A stretch of 64,000 nt of DNA, from NCBI GenBank assembly GCA_021399435.1, contig JAJTUP010000021.1:983224-1047223 (forward strand), in the 5' to 3' direction. Source of the DNA: Diaporthe sp. PMI_573. Taxonomy: Eukaryota; Ascomycota; Sordariomycetes; Diaporthales; Diaporthaceae. The notes beneath the pieces are model-generated. The model was not told the DNA's origin and did no database searches. It saw nothing but the letters and a program-made list of their open reading frames with translations. Positions 32,001 through 44,020 of the stretch are shown here, piece by piece. Position 1 is the first letter of the stretch; every line of letters starts with the position of its first letter. Made by a program: the position numbers and the translations under genes.

Positions 32001-33818
32001 ATGAAGCTCCTCTCAGCGGCCGCTGTCGCGATATCGACCATCCATCTAACGTCTGCACAGGACGTCTACGACTACATTGTGGTTGGAAGCGGTCCCGGTG
32101 GCGGGCCTCTGGCTTGCAACTTGGCCAGGGCTGGCTACAAGACGCTTCTCCTGGAGGCAGGTGATGATCGTGCGGACGACCCAATCTGGAGGGACCTGGC
32201 CAACAATTACGCCGCACTCAATAGCCCTCTGGCTCGATGGGACTTCTTTGTCCAGCACTCTGAGGACCCTGAGCATCAGGCCAGATACGAGAGACAGACG
32301 TACCGGACCGATAACGGCTCCTTCTACACTGGCACTGAACCTCCGAATGGCGCAGAGAGACTTGGTATCTGGTACCCTCGAGGGACGTCCTTGGGCGGCT
32401 GCTCCATGAACAACGCAGCAATCTCGACCCTGCCGCCCGACGCTGACTGGGAAATCATTGTCAATCGCACGGGCGACACGTCTTGGGCACCCGAGAACAT
32501 TCGCCGCCATTTCATCAACATTGAGAGGAACGAATGGCTTCCTCGCGGCACTCCTGGCCACGGATTCGATGGATGGCTCAAAATCAACTCGCGCAACAAC
32601 TCGTGGACTGACGAGCCCAATAATGTTCTGCGCATCATGCACGGCCTTGCAAATGCCACCGGTCAAGACACAAACAACATTCCCGAGTTGGTCATTAGGG
32701 ACGTCAACGGAGCCGAGCCTGATCGCGACCAGCAGACGGGCTTCTATAGCATGAGCTTGCACATGGACTCTCAAGGTCGCCGTTCAGGCCCAAGCAGCTA
32801 CATTCGCGACACCTTGAACGACCCAGCCAACTACCCCCTTACAGTCCAGCTGCAAAGCCTCGTCACCAAGGTTCTTTTCGATGAAAGCGGCGATGTGCCT
32901 GTCGCCAACGGCGTGGAGGTACTTCAGGGCGAAGCCGTGTACCGCGCTGATCCTCGGTGGACGGAGGAGAACAAGGGCACTTTGCAGCGATACACTGCCA
33001 AGCGCGAGGTCATCGTGTCGGGTGGAGCTTTCAACAGCCCTCAGATCCTCAAGCATTCCGGTGTAGGCCCTGCCGCTGAGCTGGAGAAGTTCGGTATCAA
33101 GGTTGTGAAGGATCTTCCGGGCGTCGGCGAGAACATGGCCGAGAACTACGAGGCCGGTGTTCTTGGACTTGCTGACGACGACATCAACCGCAACGCCTTC
33201 CAGACTGGCCTGCTTCTGCAGACACCTACCGAGACCGTTGACCGTAACATCCACGCTTGGTGCGGCGCATTCGCTCTTGAGGGCTTCTGGCCCGGTATGC
33301 CTAACCGCTACGGGCCCCGGCAGTACATGTGCGCCATGGCTCACATGCAGCCCAAGTCCCGTGCTGGCTACGTGCGCCTCAGGTCGTCCGACCCTACAGA
33401 TACTCCTGAGATCAACTTCCGCTTCTGGGAAACGGGCGGTGAGGAGGACCTCCGGGAACTGGTTGATGCCGTTGGTATCATGCGCAGAGGTTTTAACGCC
33501 GCTGGCGCTCCCGTTACTCCTTGGAACGAGCTCCACCCTTGCCATGGCGATGCCACCAACTGTACGGACGAGGAACAACTCGAGTACTTCCGTTACCAGT
33601 CCTTCGGCCACCACGCTACCTCGACCTGTGCCATCGGAGCCGCCAGCGACCCCATGGCCGTCGTCGACAGCAAGTTCCGCGTTCACGGCGTGAAGAACCT
33701 TCGTGTCGTTGATGCCTCAGTGTTCCCACACGTTCCTGGCGCGTTCCCTGTTCTTCCTACATACATCATTTCTGATAAGGCCTCGGATGATATCATCAAG
33801 GCTGCTCGTGGCAGCTAA
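32001..33818 (+). CDS. Secreted GMC (glucose-methanol-choline) family FAD oxidoreductase
   Basis: An intronless 605-aa protein with strong C-ending codon bias and no internal stops, although AT-rich islands lie on both sides. It has a signal peptide (MKLLSAAAVAISTIHLTSAQ), a FAD dinucleotide motif GSGPGGGPLACNLARAG (from residue 29) ending in LLLEAGDD, a GMC signature-type segment YPRGTSLGGCSMNNAAIST, and SGGAFNSPQILKHSGVGP. The catalytic region is FGHHATSTCAIG (H537/H538) with a second His at H577 in FPHVPGAFPVLPTY. Likely an extracellular alcohol, aryl-alcohol or sugar oxidase or dehydrogenase; substrate cannot be read. The intact frame contrasts with the decayed GMC fragment at 36.35 kb. 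Confidence 0.92.
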   Translation: MKLLSAAAVAISTIHLTSAQDVYDYIVVGSGPGGGPLACNLARAGYKTLLLEAGDDRADDPIWRDLANNYAALNSPLARWDFFVQHSEDPEHQARYERQTYRTDNGSFYTGTEPPNGAERLGIWYPRGTSLGGCSMNNAAISTLPPDADWEIIVNRTGDTSWAPENIRRHFINIERNEWLPRGTPGHGFDGWLKINSRNNSWTDEPNNVLRIMHGLANATGQDTNNIPELVIRDVNGAEPDRDQQTGFYSMSLHMDSQGRRSGPSSYIRDTLNDPANYPLTVQLQSLVTKVLFDESGDVPVANGVEVLQGEAVYRADPRWTEENKGTLQRYTAKREVIVSGGAFNSPQILKHSGVGPAAELEKFGIKVVKDLPGVGENMAENYEAGVLGLADDDINRNAFQTGLLLQTPTETVDRNIHAWCGAFALEGFWPGMPNRYGPRQYMCAMAHMQPKSRAGYVRLRSSDPTDTPEINFRFWETGGEEDLRELVDAVGIMRRGFNAAGAPVTPWNELHPCHGDATNCTDEEQLEYFRYQSFGHHATSTCAIGAASDPMAVVDSKFRVHGVKNLRVVDASVFPHVPGAFPVLPTYIISDKASDDIIKAARGS

Positions 33819-35989
33819 GAAGAGCGTTGAAATGGGGTTTCTTGAGGATTGAGCGGCTGGATTTTATTTTAAGAAGCGGGACCATAGTCATATTGTCTCA
33901 GAGATCGAACGTCTTTCAATGACGCCTGCATATATCCTCAGCTATACTACTACTCTGAAAACACGCTTATCCAGATGCCAGTGACAAAATCCTCCCTTAG
34001 CTATGTCGCTTTTAGGCTTGCATGTAAGAAATCTTCAATAACAATAGAGTAGTGAAAAAGGGCGGGCTTCGGAGATATTCAGCAAGCAATATTTGTGACT
34101 CGAACGAAACGGAACAGGTTCCACCGTCTGCATCTGGCATTTGAAGGTGTAAGTCATGTCGAGGGTAATTTTCAGAAGTTAGTTGTATCTGTGTAGGAGA
34201 CTTAGCATCTCCAATGTGGCCATAGAGGGCCAAGGACCAGCTGTTTATACGCAGTCGACATATGCCAGAGGGGTCAGAGTCCAGAAAAAGCTTCTGATAC
34301 CTTCAAAGGTAGGAGGTACAGGAATCTGACGCGAGCACAGGCGTTAACGGTATGACCTGCTCACGCGGTGGCAAATGTGATGCTATAAGAACACCTACCA
34401 TATTGTTGCCGCCGTCGTGGCCCAAAACGAACCCCCAGCTTACATGATGACAAGCAGCCCATAAATCTTTTCCCCCACATACAAAGGTAGGTAAGGTTTA
34501 GCGGCAGCTACTACACACGACACCGCACCCCTTCAAAGAGTCTGGATGGACAATGTCGTCTTTGTATAGACTATCGCTTTCACCGCAAACATTCGCCTCT
34601 TAGTCGCGGCCAGTTCTGCAAAGCTTTCTCAACGCGAAGGAAAAGTCGAGAGTCATCGGCCAGTACAGCCTTGAGAGGACCATCCAAAATTCCTGGAACG
34701 CCGCGAGAAACCCAGGAAAGAAATCCTCTTTGGTGATGCGGCTTGTATTAATGGCCCTTATCCTCTTCTCGATTTGCCGGTCTTATGCTTGCTTGAGCGA
34801 GCCAAAATGGCCGACGTCGAGCGTCTGGAGCATGTGAGAAGAGCGGAGAAGGCATACAGAGCGTGACGATGTTGTTCTCTTTGTGATAATCAATTCACAA
34901 GTAGCCAGTATAGGTAGGGAGGCTGCGCATCTGTGTCACGCATGTAACGGCCAGGCAAAGGACATCTGAGTTTTTGAGATAAGCCAAGCCGACAGCCACC
35001 TGATCGCCGTACCGTTCCCAGACGGGAAGCGAGATCTTGGTCCTACTCGGGACTTCGGCACATCAGATTGTAACCACAAACACAACAAGGACAGTGTCAA
35101 GAAGGCTGGAAAGTGCGCTGCATCCAGAGGAGGCATCTCTGCGATCGATCAGTATCATGTGCCTCAGGCGATAAAGCCCCGGGAACAGCAGAAAAGCATT
35201 CCTGACGTGCGCGTGCGGGATGGCACGAAGCCGTTGACCCGCCCAGCTTCGAAGCCCCCAAGCCACAGATCAGACGGCCAAAACCACAAGACAACTTGAA
35301 CCGACCATCCCTTGCAGCATGCAGCACCAACTACTTACGTATTTGGGCCCTGTCTGATTACCTTGGGAAAGTCGGACATAAATCTCAGGGGTTGCCATCC
35401 TCTTTCCCTTACTGTCACCATGTTTCCCTTGCCTTATTCGAGTCCCCTGTGGCACAGCCCCATGACACAAATCCATCATTTGCCTATCGCTGTCCACTCG
35501 CTTATCCCTATTAATCAGTACGGTTACACTTCAAATAGTACTTTTAGGCTCCACATCTCAACGTATCATTCCTAATATGCTCAACACCTCTAACAGTTAA
35601 GGTCGCACCTACCGAGGCATATTCCTTCTATCCATAACAGTCCCGCAGTAACACATACGCCAATATCAGATCTGGATTGCATCCTTACCGTTCTCTTAAC
35701 CAAAATTTACCATATTCCTTATATTACTCGGTTCGGCCAGATACACCAGAAGCCACAGACTTTTATTTCTTACTTTCGTACCAATGCAACCTAGTAATAG
35801 ACAATGGCCATTAGAAGAGACGGCATTATTAAATAGGTTAATGTGAGTATTCTGTCATATTGTAACTAAATATTTAAAGATGAAACCGCCGGATGCTAAT
35901 GGCCTCGGGCCGTCCTGAGTCCCGCACCAGGGAAACAAAGGAGAGGAGCAGACCTCACTGCAATATCCATAGAGTCCGCCGTGCCTTAC
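33819..35989. other. Intergenic, no supported gene
   Basis: About 2.2 kb with only short frames on either strand and no recognised relic. The right part becomes AT-rich near 35.5 kb. Confidence 0.4.
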
Positions 35990-36009
35990 TCTAGAACCAG
36001 ACTTTGCTA

Positions 36010-36349
36010 AATCGCTACATCTTATAGGGCCTCCGCGGTATTGCCTCTGCCCTTATAGTGCTAATCTATATCGCCTACACCTAGGACGGCAACCTATTTG
36101 GCGCCATGTTATAAAAAGATATACCGCTATGATTTATGTAGCTGCTGTACCTATAGATTCTAATCTAAGGCCATATTAGTGTTACTACCTTTGCCTTTGT
36201 AATAAGCTATATATATATGCTAAAGCCTATTAGGCTGTGCCGGCAGGGCAACTATAAGGCAGCCTTTACATCTGTAAGCAAGTCGGCACTATAGTAGATC
36301 CCGCGGCTTATACTGCCAGCGGTAGCGGCAATAGGCATAACTTAATGCC
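36010..36349 (+). pseudogene. RIP-mutated acyltransferase-3 family relic
   Basis: In one + frame the sequence reads GLRGIASALIVLIYIAYT, a stop, DGNLFGAML and further stops, then GHISVTTFAFVISY, MLKPIRLCRQGNYKAAFTS, and finally IPRLILPAVAAIGIT. Order and spacing match the N-terminal part of the fungal membrane acyltransferase 3 family (DGLRGxA, then the FVISGxxLxxKPxRLxRxG segment). At least seven TAG/TAA/TGA codons interrupt it; several sit where Gln or Arg would be expected, as RIP (C to T) would produce. It breaks off near 36349, where homology switches to a GMC relic on the other strand. Confidence 0.68.
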
Positions 36350-36690
36350 GTTGCCGAGGACGACTGAGTGCCGGTCTGAGGATTGACGGAGGCTAGAATT
36401 TTGCAGGCGCCGACATTTGATCCTATCATGTGTAACTTGTTGTTGTGCACACCTAAGTACTGAAGTATATTATGCCAGTACTGGTGTGACGCTGAGTACT
36501 CTGTTCTATAGGAGACCTTGATAGACCCTGTGGTACCAAATCCGTCGGCGTTGTAATAGGCTTTGTTGGCCACTTGAGTCTGCTCACTATGTGTACCGTA
36601 TTCTGCAACCCTCTCGGAAGACTTGGTGAGGCAGGAGGCCACTGTTCATAAGAGTCATGAGGATCTGTCACACTGGTTTCCCTGGCGCTC
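36350..36690 (-). pseudogene. GMC oxidoreductase fragment
   Basis: The minus frame reads TTGSIKVSYRTEYSASHQYW, then HNILQYLGVHNNKLHMIGSN and VGACKILASVNPQTGTQSSS. These match the central part of fungal choline-dehydrogenase-like GMC proteins, including the SVNPxTxxRSxSAT segment. Upstream sequence (36640-36690) continues in a shifted frame. The protein breaks at about 36350, where the antisense strand becomes the acyltransferase relic. It is not a simple copy of the intact gene at 32.0 kb, which lacks these peptides. Confidence 0.6.
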
Positions 36691-37250
36691 ATTGTTCAGT
36701 GCAGTAGATTAACAATAGCTATTGCATTCAAGACTAAAGTGCCCTGGTCATCCCACAGGAAGTACCTAGGTACCTTGCTAGCCGCTCAGCCACTTAGGCA
36801 GACTGGAAGCTTCGTCATACCGGTGGTGGGGCGCCTCCCGCCACGGTTGAGAGTTTGGGGTTGATCACGGGGTGGTGCTTGTCAGAACTCCAGCTGCCTG
36901 CAGGGCCAGCCACAGGGCATCTATCAACCTCTGGAAACTTTCCCCTACACTACCTAGGTACCTATCGGCCAGCTAAATCCCCTCTCTCAACTCTACCTTT
37001 ATAAGCTCTTAGACTTGCAACGGATATCCTCCAGCAGAAGCCTTAACACCAAGTCCCTGCTTAGGCAAATATAAAGTTATACAGCTACTAACATTAACAC
37101 ATCTTACCCCGACCCAACGACCATGTAGCAATATTATACTAGCTACCAAAATTAGTAACAATAGCAGATTATAATAACCTTATTATATAGTTCTGCAAAC
37201 TTACCGGTATTAGTGCCGATTATATATATATTATTACGGGGTGTAGTGTT

Positions 37251-37760
37251 TGTTATAAACCAATATGTTGGCACTAAAGAAACCCGTTAGGGAAATCCAG
37301 ACAACTCGGATCAAATGCCACGACGCCCGCCCCGCGGTACTAGTTGGCAGGGTTACGGAAATACGCTAAGACCCAGGGTTAGGGTCAGGCTCGCCAGGCT
37401 TAGTTGCGAGCCCGGTAAGCAGGCTTAATGATCTACCTATCAAGCCATACATACTAAGAATTACAGGCTTGCCTTGCAAGCCAGCAAGCTACTAAAGAGT
37501 CGAAATATATAAAGACATGGTTATTACTATAGTAGATAGCTTTTATAGAATAGATTCTTTAGTCGTTAATCTAAGTATTTAGTTTAGCAATTAGATAGCC
37601 TTACAGCTAGTAATTATACTTGTAGAATTATCGTGTCTTATATAAAATAGTTAAGTATTATCTCTATGCTATATTATTAATATAAATCCTATAGGTTATC
37701 TACTAAACCCTATAAAGGTTTAGTATAATTATTATATTTTAATAACTCTTATTTAGTATA
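37251..37760 (+). repeat. LTR of RIP-affected gypsy element (5' side)
   Basis: Begins TGTTATAAACC and carries the same ordered blocks as the inverted copies at 30049 and 46978 (a GGCAC block, a CCCGTTAGGG-type block, CAGGGTTAGGGTCAGG), ending near TACTAAACCCTATAAAGG. It lies directly upstream of gag-like sequence, so it is the likely 5' LTR. The right boundary is approximate. Confidence 0.65.
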
Positions 37761-37799
37761 GCTATATAGTTACTAACTATATAATATTAAGATATAATG

Positions 37800-40700
37800 G
37801 TACCTTAGACTCTAGCCTCCTCTAGTATTAGCAATAATAATGCCTAAAATACAGCAGCCTAGATTACAGCTCTCTAGCAGAAAGTTAATCTTCTCTATAT
37901 AGCCTAGCAGGCTAGGGCCTACAAGATAGACAAGCCCAGCCCCTATAAAGGAGAAAAGGAAACCCTTTAGGGATTCTTTATTTAGTACCAAGCTTACTTT
38001 AAACACTATTACCTCTAGTTTAACACCTATTATAACAAAATCATCTTTACTAGATACCAGCTTAAAGGCAATATACTTGTATAGTTTAAACTAACTTTTA
38101 GAGACTACTTAGAAAATAAAGAACACAATTAGGACGATAATACTAAGAAAATCTTTAAAAGTTTTAACTACTTTAAACAAGCTCTTAAGGACGCTTTTAG
38201 AGATCTAGACAAGAAAAGGTTTATAAAATACAAACTTATAAAATTTAAGCAAGGAGGATCGACCTCTAAATATACTACGTACTTTAAGTAACTTACCATT
38301 TATATTAATTAAAAAAAAGATACGCTTATAAGCTAGTTCTATAAAGGACTAAAGGAGGATGTTAAAGATAAAGTTTTTAAGATAGATCAGCCCCACGACT
38401 TTACTAAATATATTACCATGGCTATATATATTGATAATTAATTTTTTAAGCAACAATAAAAATAAAACCATAAAAACCCCGGAGACTATTAGAAATCTCA
38501 AAACCCGCTAAATATAGGAAAGAAGTATCAGTACGGCGGTAATTTCTATAGTAATAACAGACCTTAATACTAGAAATAATATAATAGCACCGTAATAGGT
38601 ACCTATACAAGTTTTATAGAACTCGACGCTATATAAAGGAAACCAACCAGCAAGGAATATTATAACTATGGAAAACCAAGATACTTTACCTAAAACTACC
38701 GCTAACTAAAGAAATAATAGAATTTTGTCTTAGAAGGATAACAATAGGTTAATATAACCTTACAATAAGAGCTACCCAAGCAGTATAGCTGCTCGCTTAA
38801 CGAGCAATACCTAGTATATCTAGAAGGCAGGACTAGCTATATTTATTAACCCAACCTCTATGTAGAATGTCTAGTCTATCCTAACGAGCCGAAACCCGGA
38901 AATCTAGATAATCTACTATCTATTTTCAAGAAAGTAGCAGATATTAACAAAAAGCATAGATCCCTTAGTTAGGCTTTTTATTTTAATAATTAGTGTATAC
39001 TATATTTTTTAGAGAAAGAAGCCTTTAGATAGTTTCTAAAAAAACCTTAATAAGAACAATAGTTAGTAATAGAAAGACAAGGACTACTATACTATATAGT
39101 AATAAAAGATAGCGACTTAAATTATTTAAATATTAAGTATATAGGAGTAGAAGACTCTTAAAATAATACCTAGAAAAATGGCGGTCTATAGTAGACTAAC
39201 TAATAATAGTAAGTATAGGAAGACCGTATAAAAAGCCTTAATAAAGACCCCGAGAGATATTTAAGACGTAGTATCTTTATTACTCTAAATACCAGTACTA
39301 CTAGGATTATTATTATAGAAATCTAGTTAACTTAAGTAATTAGAGAACTTAGCTAACTATCTAAGAAATATAGAATAGGTGACAAGCCATACCTATAGCT
39401 AGGATACCTAGGATATAAGGAAATCTCCTAGGCCTCCTATATTTAAAATCTCTACTATACTTACTTTAGGAAGAAAGCTAAATTTAATCTATTTCCCCAA
39501 CGCTTTAATAAAGGACCTATTACTAGGATATATAAAGAAGATAAGCTTTATTATTAGAAACCTAGTAGGTATAATAAAGAAAAGATCTATACTATCTTTA
39601 CCTTAAACTTCTAGCTACTGCTAGAATACCTATATAGTAGGTAATAATCTTAAAACTATGGATTACTAGGATGTCCTATTTATAGGAAATATAAGCTAAT
39701 AAGCTAGTACTATAATAAATAATAAAAGGACCAGGCTATAAAAACTTAGAACCAAGCCTAGTAATAAATAGAAAATAATAATAATTATCTATAAGGAGAT
39801 AATAGTTAATTATAGACTATAGGTCCTTATATATAATATAAACAACTAGTTATATATATATCCTATTATAAGTAAAAATTAATAGAAGAGTATATAGCAT
39901 ACTTTTAGATAGTAGTGCTTAGGGTAACTTTATATTATTAAGAATTATTAATAGGGATAAGGTTTTATAGTATTAAAAGGAAGACCCTTATAGACTTAGT
40001 ACTATAGAAGGTATAGAAGTAGAATATAAAAATAAAATAATTAACATAGAGACTAATTATCTACCTGTCTTAATTTAAAAACATACTATTTCTATAACTC
40101 TAGATATTATAGATATAATATAATATAAACTAATCTTAGGACTTTTATAGCTAAGAGCTATAAATTTTTAAATTAATTAGACTACTAGCTAGATTTACTA
40201 GGATAATGTTGTTTCTTAAAAGAGGGTTATAATTAATAATATAAGACGGAGTTTAGTTACTAAAGATAGTAGAGAAATATACTTAAATAAACCTGTAGAT
40301 ACCTCTAGAAGTAGTTAAGGAGAGACTTAACTTTAGGAAAATAGAGAAGGATTAAGCTATTTAAAGACCTTAAGGAAAGGCTAAAGCTAATTAATATATA
40401 GTATAATATATAAGTAAGAAATAAAGAAATACCTTCTTTATCTATACTAGTATAGAAAATAAAGTATACTAGTAAGACTTAAAAGAATACTAAGAAACTA
40501 TTATAAGTTTAGAAAAGTATTTTAAGAAGAACTTAATATAAGAATTTCTAAATATAGCCTATATAATTACAAGATATCCTTATAAAAAGGAGAGATACCT
40601 AAATTCTTTAAAATCTATAGACTTGATAAAGGAAAACTTAAGATACTTAGGGAGTATCTTGATGAAAACCTTAAGAAAAGATATATTTAATCTTTAAGAT

Positions 40701-41023
40701 TACTAGTAAGATACTCTATCTTATTTATACTAAAGAAAAATGGTAAATTATAACTTTGTGTAGACTACTAACAACTAAACAATATTATTATTAAAAATCA
40801 ATACCCGCTACTACTTATTAAAAAACTATAAGATTAATTTTAAGGAGCTAAATAGTTTACGGCCCTAGACTTTAAGAGAGCCTACAACTTTATTTAAATA
40901 AAGGAAGAAGAAGAATAAAAAACAGTATTTTAAATATGCTATAAATACTATAAATATATGGTTATGCCCTTTAGATTAACTAATATACCAGCATTATTCT
41001 AAGAAATAATTAACTAAGTCTTA
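37800..41023 (+). mobile_element. Ty3/gypsy retrotransposon body, RIP-degenerate and 3'-truncated
   Basis: Stop-riddled + frames still show the gypsy order: a gag-like segment (YKGEKETL near 37950; FYKGLKEDVKDKVFKIDQPH near 38340), a protease-like LLDSSAQGNF near 39905, and reverse transcriptase (LCVDYQQLNNIIIKNQYPLL near 40760; FTALDFKRAYNFI near 40860; MVMPFRLTNIPALF near 40960). The element stops just before the catalytic YxDD segment, where LTR-like sequence begins at 41025. RNase H and integrase are absent. AT-richness and stop placement fit heavy RIP. Confidence 0.82.
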
Positions 41024-41024
41024 T

Positions 41025-41410
41025 TGTGGAATGAGTGGTAGTAATAGTAATAGCGATAGCCAGAAAGGCGTCGGTCCGAAACAGACTACTGCAGCTGGCC
41101 ACTTCTGGCTGGCTGGCTGTAGATAGCTACTTAGTTATCCCAGGCAGCTACTCAGCAGCCACGCTTAGACTAACTACTAGCCTATACACACCGTAGATTA
41201 GTCAGCCTTCTAGCTGCACCCTACTTGGGCGCTTCGCTGCCTACAAAGGGGTCAGCCAGAAGCAAAGACAATACACTAGACAGACCACTAAATTAAAGCT
41301 ATTTTCTAGCCACTTCGGTAACCCCTTTAAGTATACTTAATTCCGTGCCCAACCAACACTAATTAGTAGTTACTTGGCAATCCCTGATAGAAAGAAAAGA
41401 AGAGATAGAT
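41025..41410. repeat. GC-richer LTR-like insertion at the gypsy break
   Basis: Starts TGTGGAATGAGTGGTAG exactly where the reverse transcriptase frame is lost, and is clearly richer in GC than both flanks. The TG start suggests a solo LTR of a younger element. The right boundary and any target duplication are not resolved. Confidence 0.45.
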
Positions 41411-42153
41411 TACTATTACCATTAATACGGTTTTTAAGCTATTTTAAGTAATAACATCTATGCTAAGATCATTACTAGATTAGCATACCAACGTTTAATA
41501 TACTTCCTACTAACTAGTAACGATTAGCCCTTAAATAACCTAATTCCTCCTGATAAAAAAAGGATTTAGGACCTATTAATATACTTTATTATATAGAAAA
41601 TACCGTCAAGATTATCACAAATCCCTATAATGATTCTATTAATAAAAGCCCTTAAAAGTACTATTTTAAGGCTATACTGCCTATTTACACCACCAAAAAC
41701 CTTACTAAGCAAATATATAAATTGATAAAAGCCCTTAAAAGTACTTATTTTAAGGCTAAAAAAACCCCTTACTAACTATTTAACCAATTACCCTACCCTT
41801 TTAAATATTACTATAGTATGTATAGCAACTATAACTATAAAAAGGGCTAGCTAAGAAAATTTAAACAATTACTACCCAAACGCTATACAAGTAATTTACT
41901 TAACTTTGTAAACATTATATCCCTTTAGAGCCCCACACTACCCTTAATGCCCTATACTACCTTCGAAGCGTAGAATATTGCCATCAGTCACCTATAAATC
42001 AACCATCACCAAACAGTCTACTATATTTAACTATCGTTAAATAGTTATAGGTAAGTCTTTAAAGTACTTTCCTACATCAAAGAGCATACTGTAATATACT
42101 TTTACATTATTTTTCCGTTAATTTTAATTAAAACTATTACTATTTACACTCTT
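41411..42153. other. AT-rich spacer, nothing recognised
   Basis: Stop-dense AT-rich DNA. A short segment containing AAAAGCCCTTAAAAGTACT is repeated at about 41645 and 41728. No coding relic recognised. Confidence 0.4.
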
Positions 42154-42660
42154 TGTTAAACGGAAACGCTTGTGTGGGCGCTGCACGTAAGGGGTTACCC
42201 TAGACTTCACGTAGGGAGTTACCCTAGACTTGGCACTTTTTCGGCTAAGTGCCCATGGGGCGTGCACGCCGGCAGATGAGTTTGGTGGCCGTGAGCCGAT
42301 TTTTTGGGCTGTTTTAAGACCCTAACTTCGTACCTCTGCATTACCCTTATTTCTTACCCAAAAAGCATGTAACCTAGTTCATTAGATAGCCTGATTTCTG
42401 AAGTTTATCTGTATTTAGTTTGGTTACTGTCAGGGTTAGGGTTGGCTGGCTGTTTAAAGCCAAAGATAGTGGGTCTGGGGGCCGAATTTTCCGGCCTCGC
42501 CATTCCTGCACCAGAGCCAACCCCAGCGTGCCCAGGGTTGAGACAATGTCGGAGGGACTGTGAGGAGGGCTGACAGAAGCCCACTCAAATTCAATGCAAA
42601 GTTGTCTGAACCATTCTCAATTGTCCCAACTCGTCTCCAGACACCCTGCTGCGACCCTGC
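42154..42660 (+). repeat. Dispersed repeat R, copy B (full length about 0.5 kb)
   Basis: Starts TGTTAAACGGAAACGC and runs through CAGGGTTAGGGTTGGCTGGC into a second half ending near CACCCTGCTGCGACCCTG. It is an inverted match to copy C (50705-51218) along nearly its whole length. A 22-nt internal block (TTACCCTAGACTT region, 42195-42235) is duplicated relative to copy A. Confidence 0.88.
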
Positions 42661-42679
42661 TAAATACACACTGCTGAAG

Positions 42680-43130
42680 GCACTAACTTTCAGAAAGTTA
42701 TTAAGTTAATCTAATTTAGTTAGTTTATCCTTTACTTCCTCCTTAAGTTTATTATAAAATATAAGGATCTTAGTATTATTTATATAATCTACTTATATAT
42801 AGATTTATTAAAATTCTATAGTATAGGTTGTTATTAAACCTTTCTATTTAAGCTTTATAAGCTTTTATTTAGCCTCTTATTCCTTATTAAGGTTTTAAAA
42901 TAAAGTCCTTAAGGCATCTTTATAGCCCTTATAGCTACTAAAGATCTCTTAAGTCTCTTACTTATATTTTTTAAATTCATTATTCTCTAGATAGTTTATA
43001 AGGTAGGATTTAAACTATACAAGAGCCTATCCTTTTAAGAAAGAGGCTATATACATTACCCTCTTGCTATTAAACCAGTTGTCTAGCTTATAATATTGTA
43101 TGGATAGCTTCTTTAAAGCCTACAAGAGCC
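42680..43130 (-). mobile_element. Gypsy gag fragment, RIP-degenerate
   Basis: The minus frame reads LDNWFNSKRVMYIASFLKG, then ENNEFKKYK, EIFSSYKGYKDALRTLF and YNKLKEEVKDKLTKLD, with stops between. This is the capsid region of a fungal Ty3/gypsy gag, a different copy from the one at 37.8 kb. It is cut on the left by repeat R copy B. Confidence 0.7.
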
Positions 43131-43164
43131 ATTCTTTTAGAATAAATAAATAAATATTAAAGGT

Positions 43165-43290
43165 ATGCGCGAAGGCAATTCGCCCTCGCTTACTCGCTCC
43201 GCTCGCTCGCTCCGGCAAACCCCCTTCGCGCTGGATAGAAACCCTTCGGGATGACTAAGACTGTCCCCGCATGCGGGGTAATAACCAATT
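43165..43290. other. GC-rich island inside the AT-rich block
   Basis: Contains GCGAAGGCAATTCGC, a CTCGCTCCGCTCGCTCGC run and a GCATGC-centred palindrome (CCCCGCATGCGGGG). CpG-rich DNA surviving in RIP-mutated sequence suggests late arrival or protection. No coding frame is recognised. Confidence 0.6.
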
Positions 43291-44020
43291 AAAAGCTTAG
43301 AATCTAAAGTTGGCCTCTCTGTTAGTATATCTCTAGTAAATATATAGAAAATACTAACATTTTACTTCCTTTTCTTATTTTTTATCTCCCTTAAATAAAG
43401 TTTCTAGATTATGCAACTATATACACCTAATAGAGAAAAATTTAAATAATATTCCTTTATCTTTAGTTTAGCAGCAGAGAGAATTAATATTTTTTGGTGG
43501 GAAACTGGTATTAAAGCGTTTTGTCTCGTATAGGATGAAGACCATTCTAAAAGAATGGCAAAGTACTAATAAGCCTATACCTAAGTTAAGTATTATAGAA
43601 CAGGTGACGTTGACACCTAAGTATAAGCTCTCTGGAGTAGCTGCTAAGTGCAGCATGTTGCTTTTGGTGGTTATTTCTAGTGTAGCGGCTATTTTGTTCA
43701 ACAAGTATGCTTAAAGCTAGCCTTAAGTTCTATTATATAGAGTTAAGCTGTTAAGTTTAATGCTTTCTTTAGCTAAGATAGGTATGTTAATAATATTAGC
43801 TGCTGCTTAAAGGATCTTAACTTTAATTTTAAGCCTTTTAATTCTTTATTAAGCAGGATAATTCTATTAATAAGGCTATAAAGTTGTTAGATTTTATTAA
43901 CTAGTTTTATATATTAGTTATAAGTAACTTTAAGGTTATTATTAGTATTTATCTTTAGCTAACATGGTTTACCAGTCAGTGGGTCATACTAGTTAGTGGG
44001 ACACTTTTGCTAACTTAACC

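Noticed and set aside
32784..33686. 300-codon minus frame
   Set aside because: Antisense shadow of the GMC oxidoreductase; GC-rich third positions keep it open by chance.
43468..43704. 78-codon minus frame
   Set aside because: Overlaps the diverged small-element copy near 43600-43703; no protein-like features.
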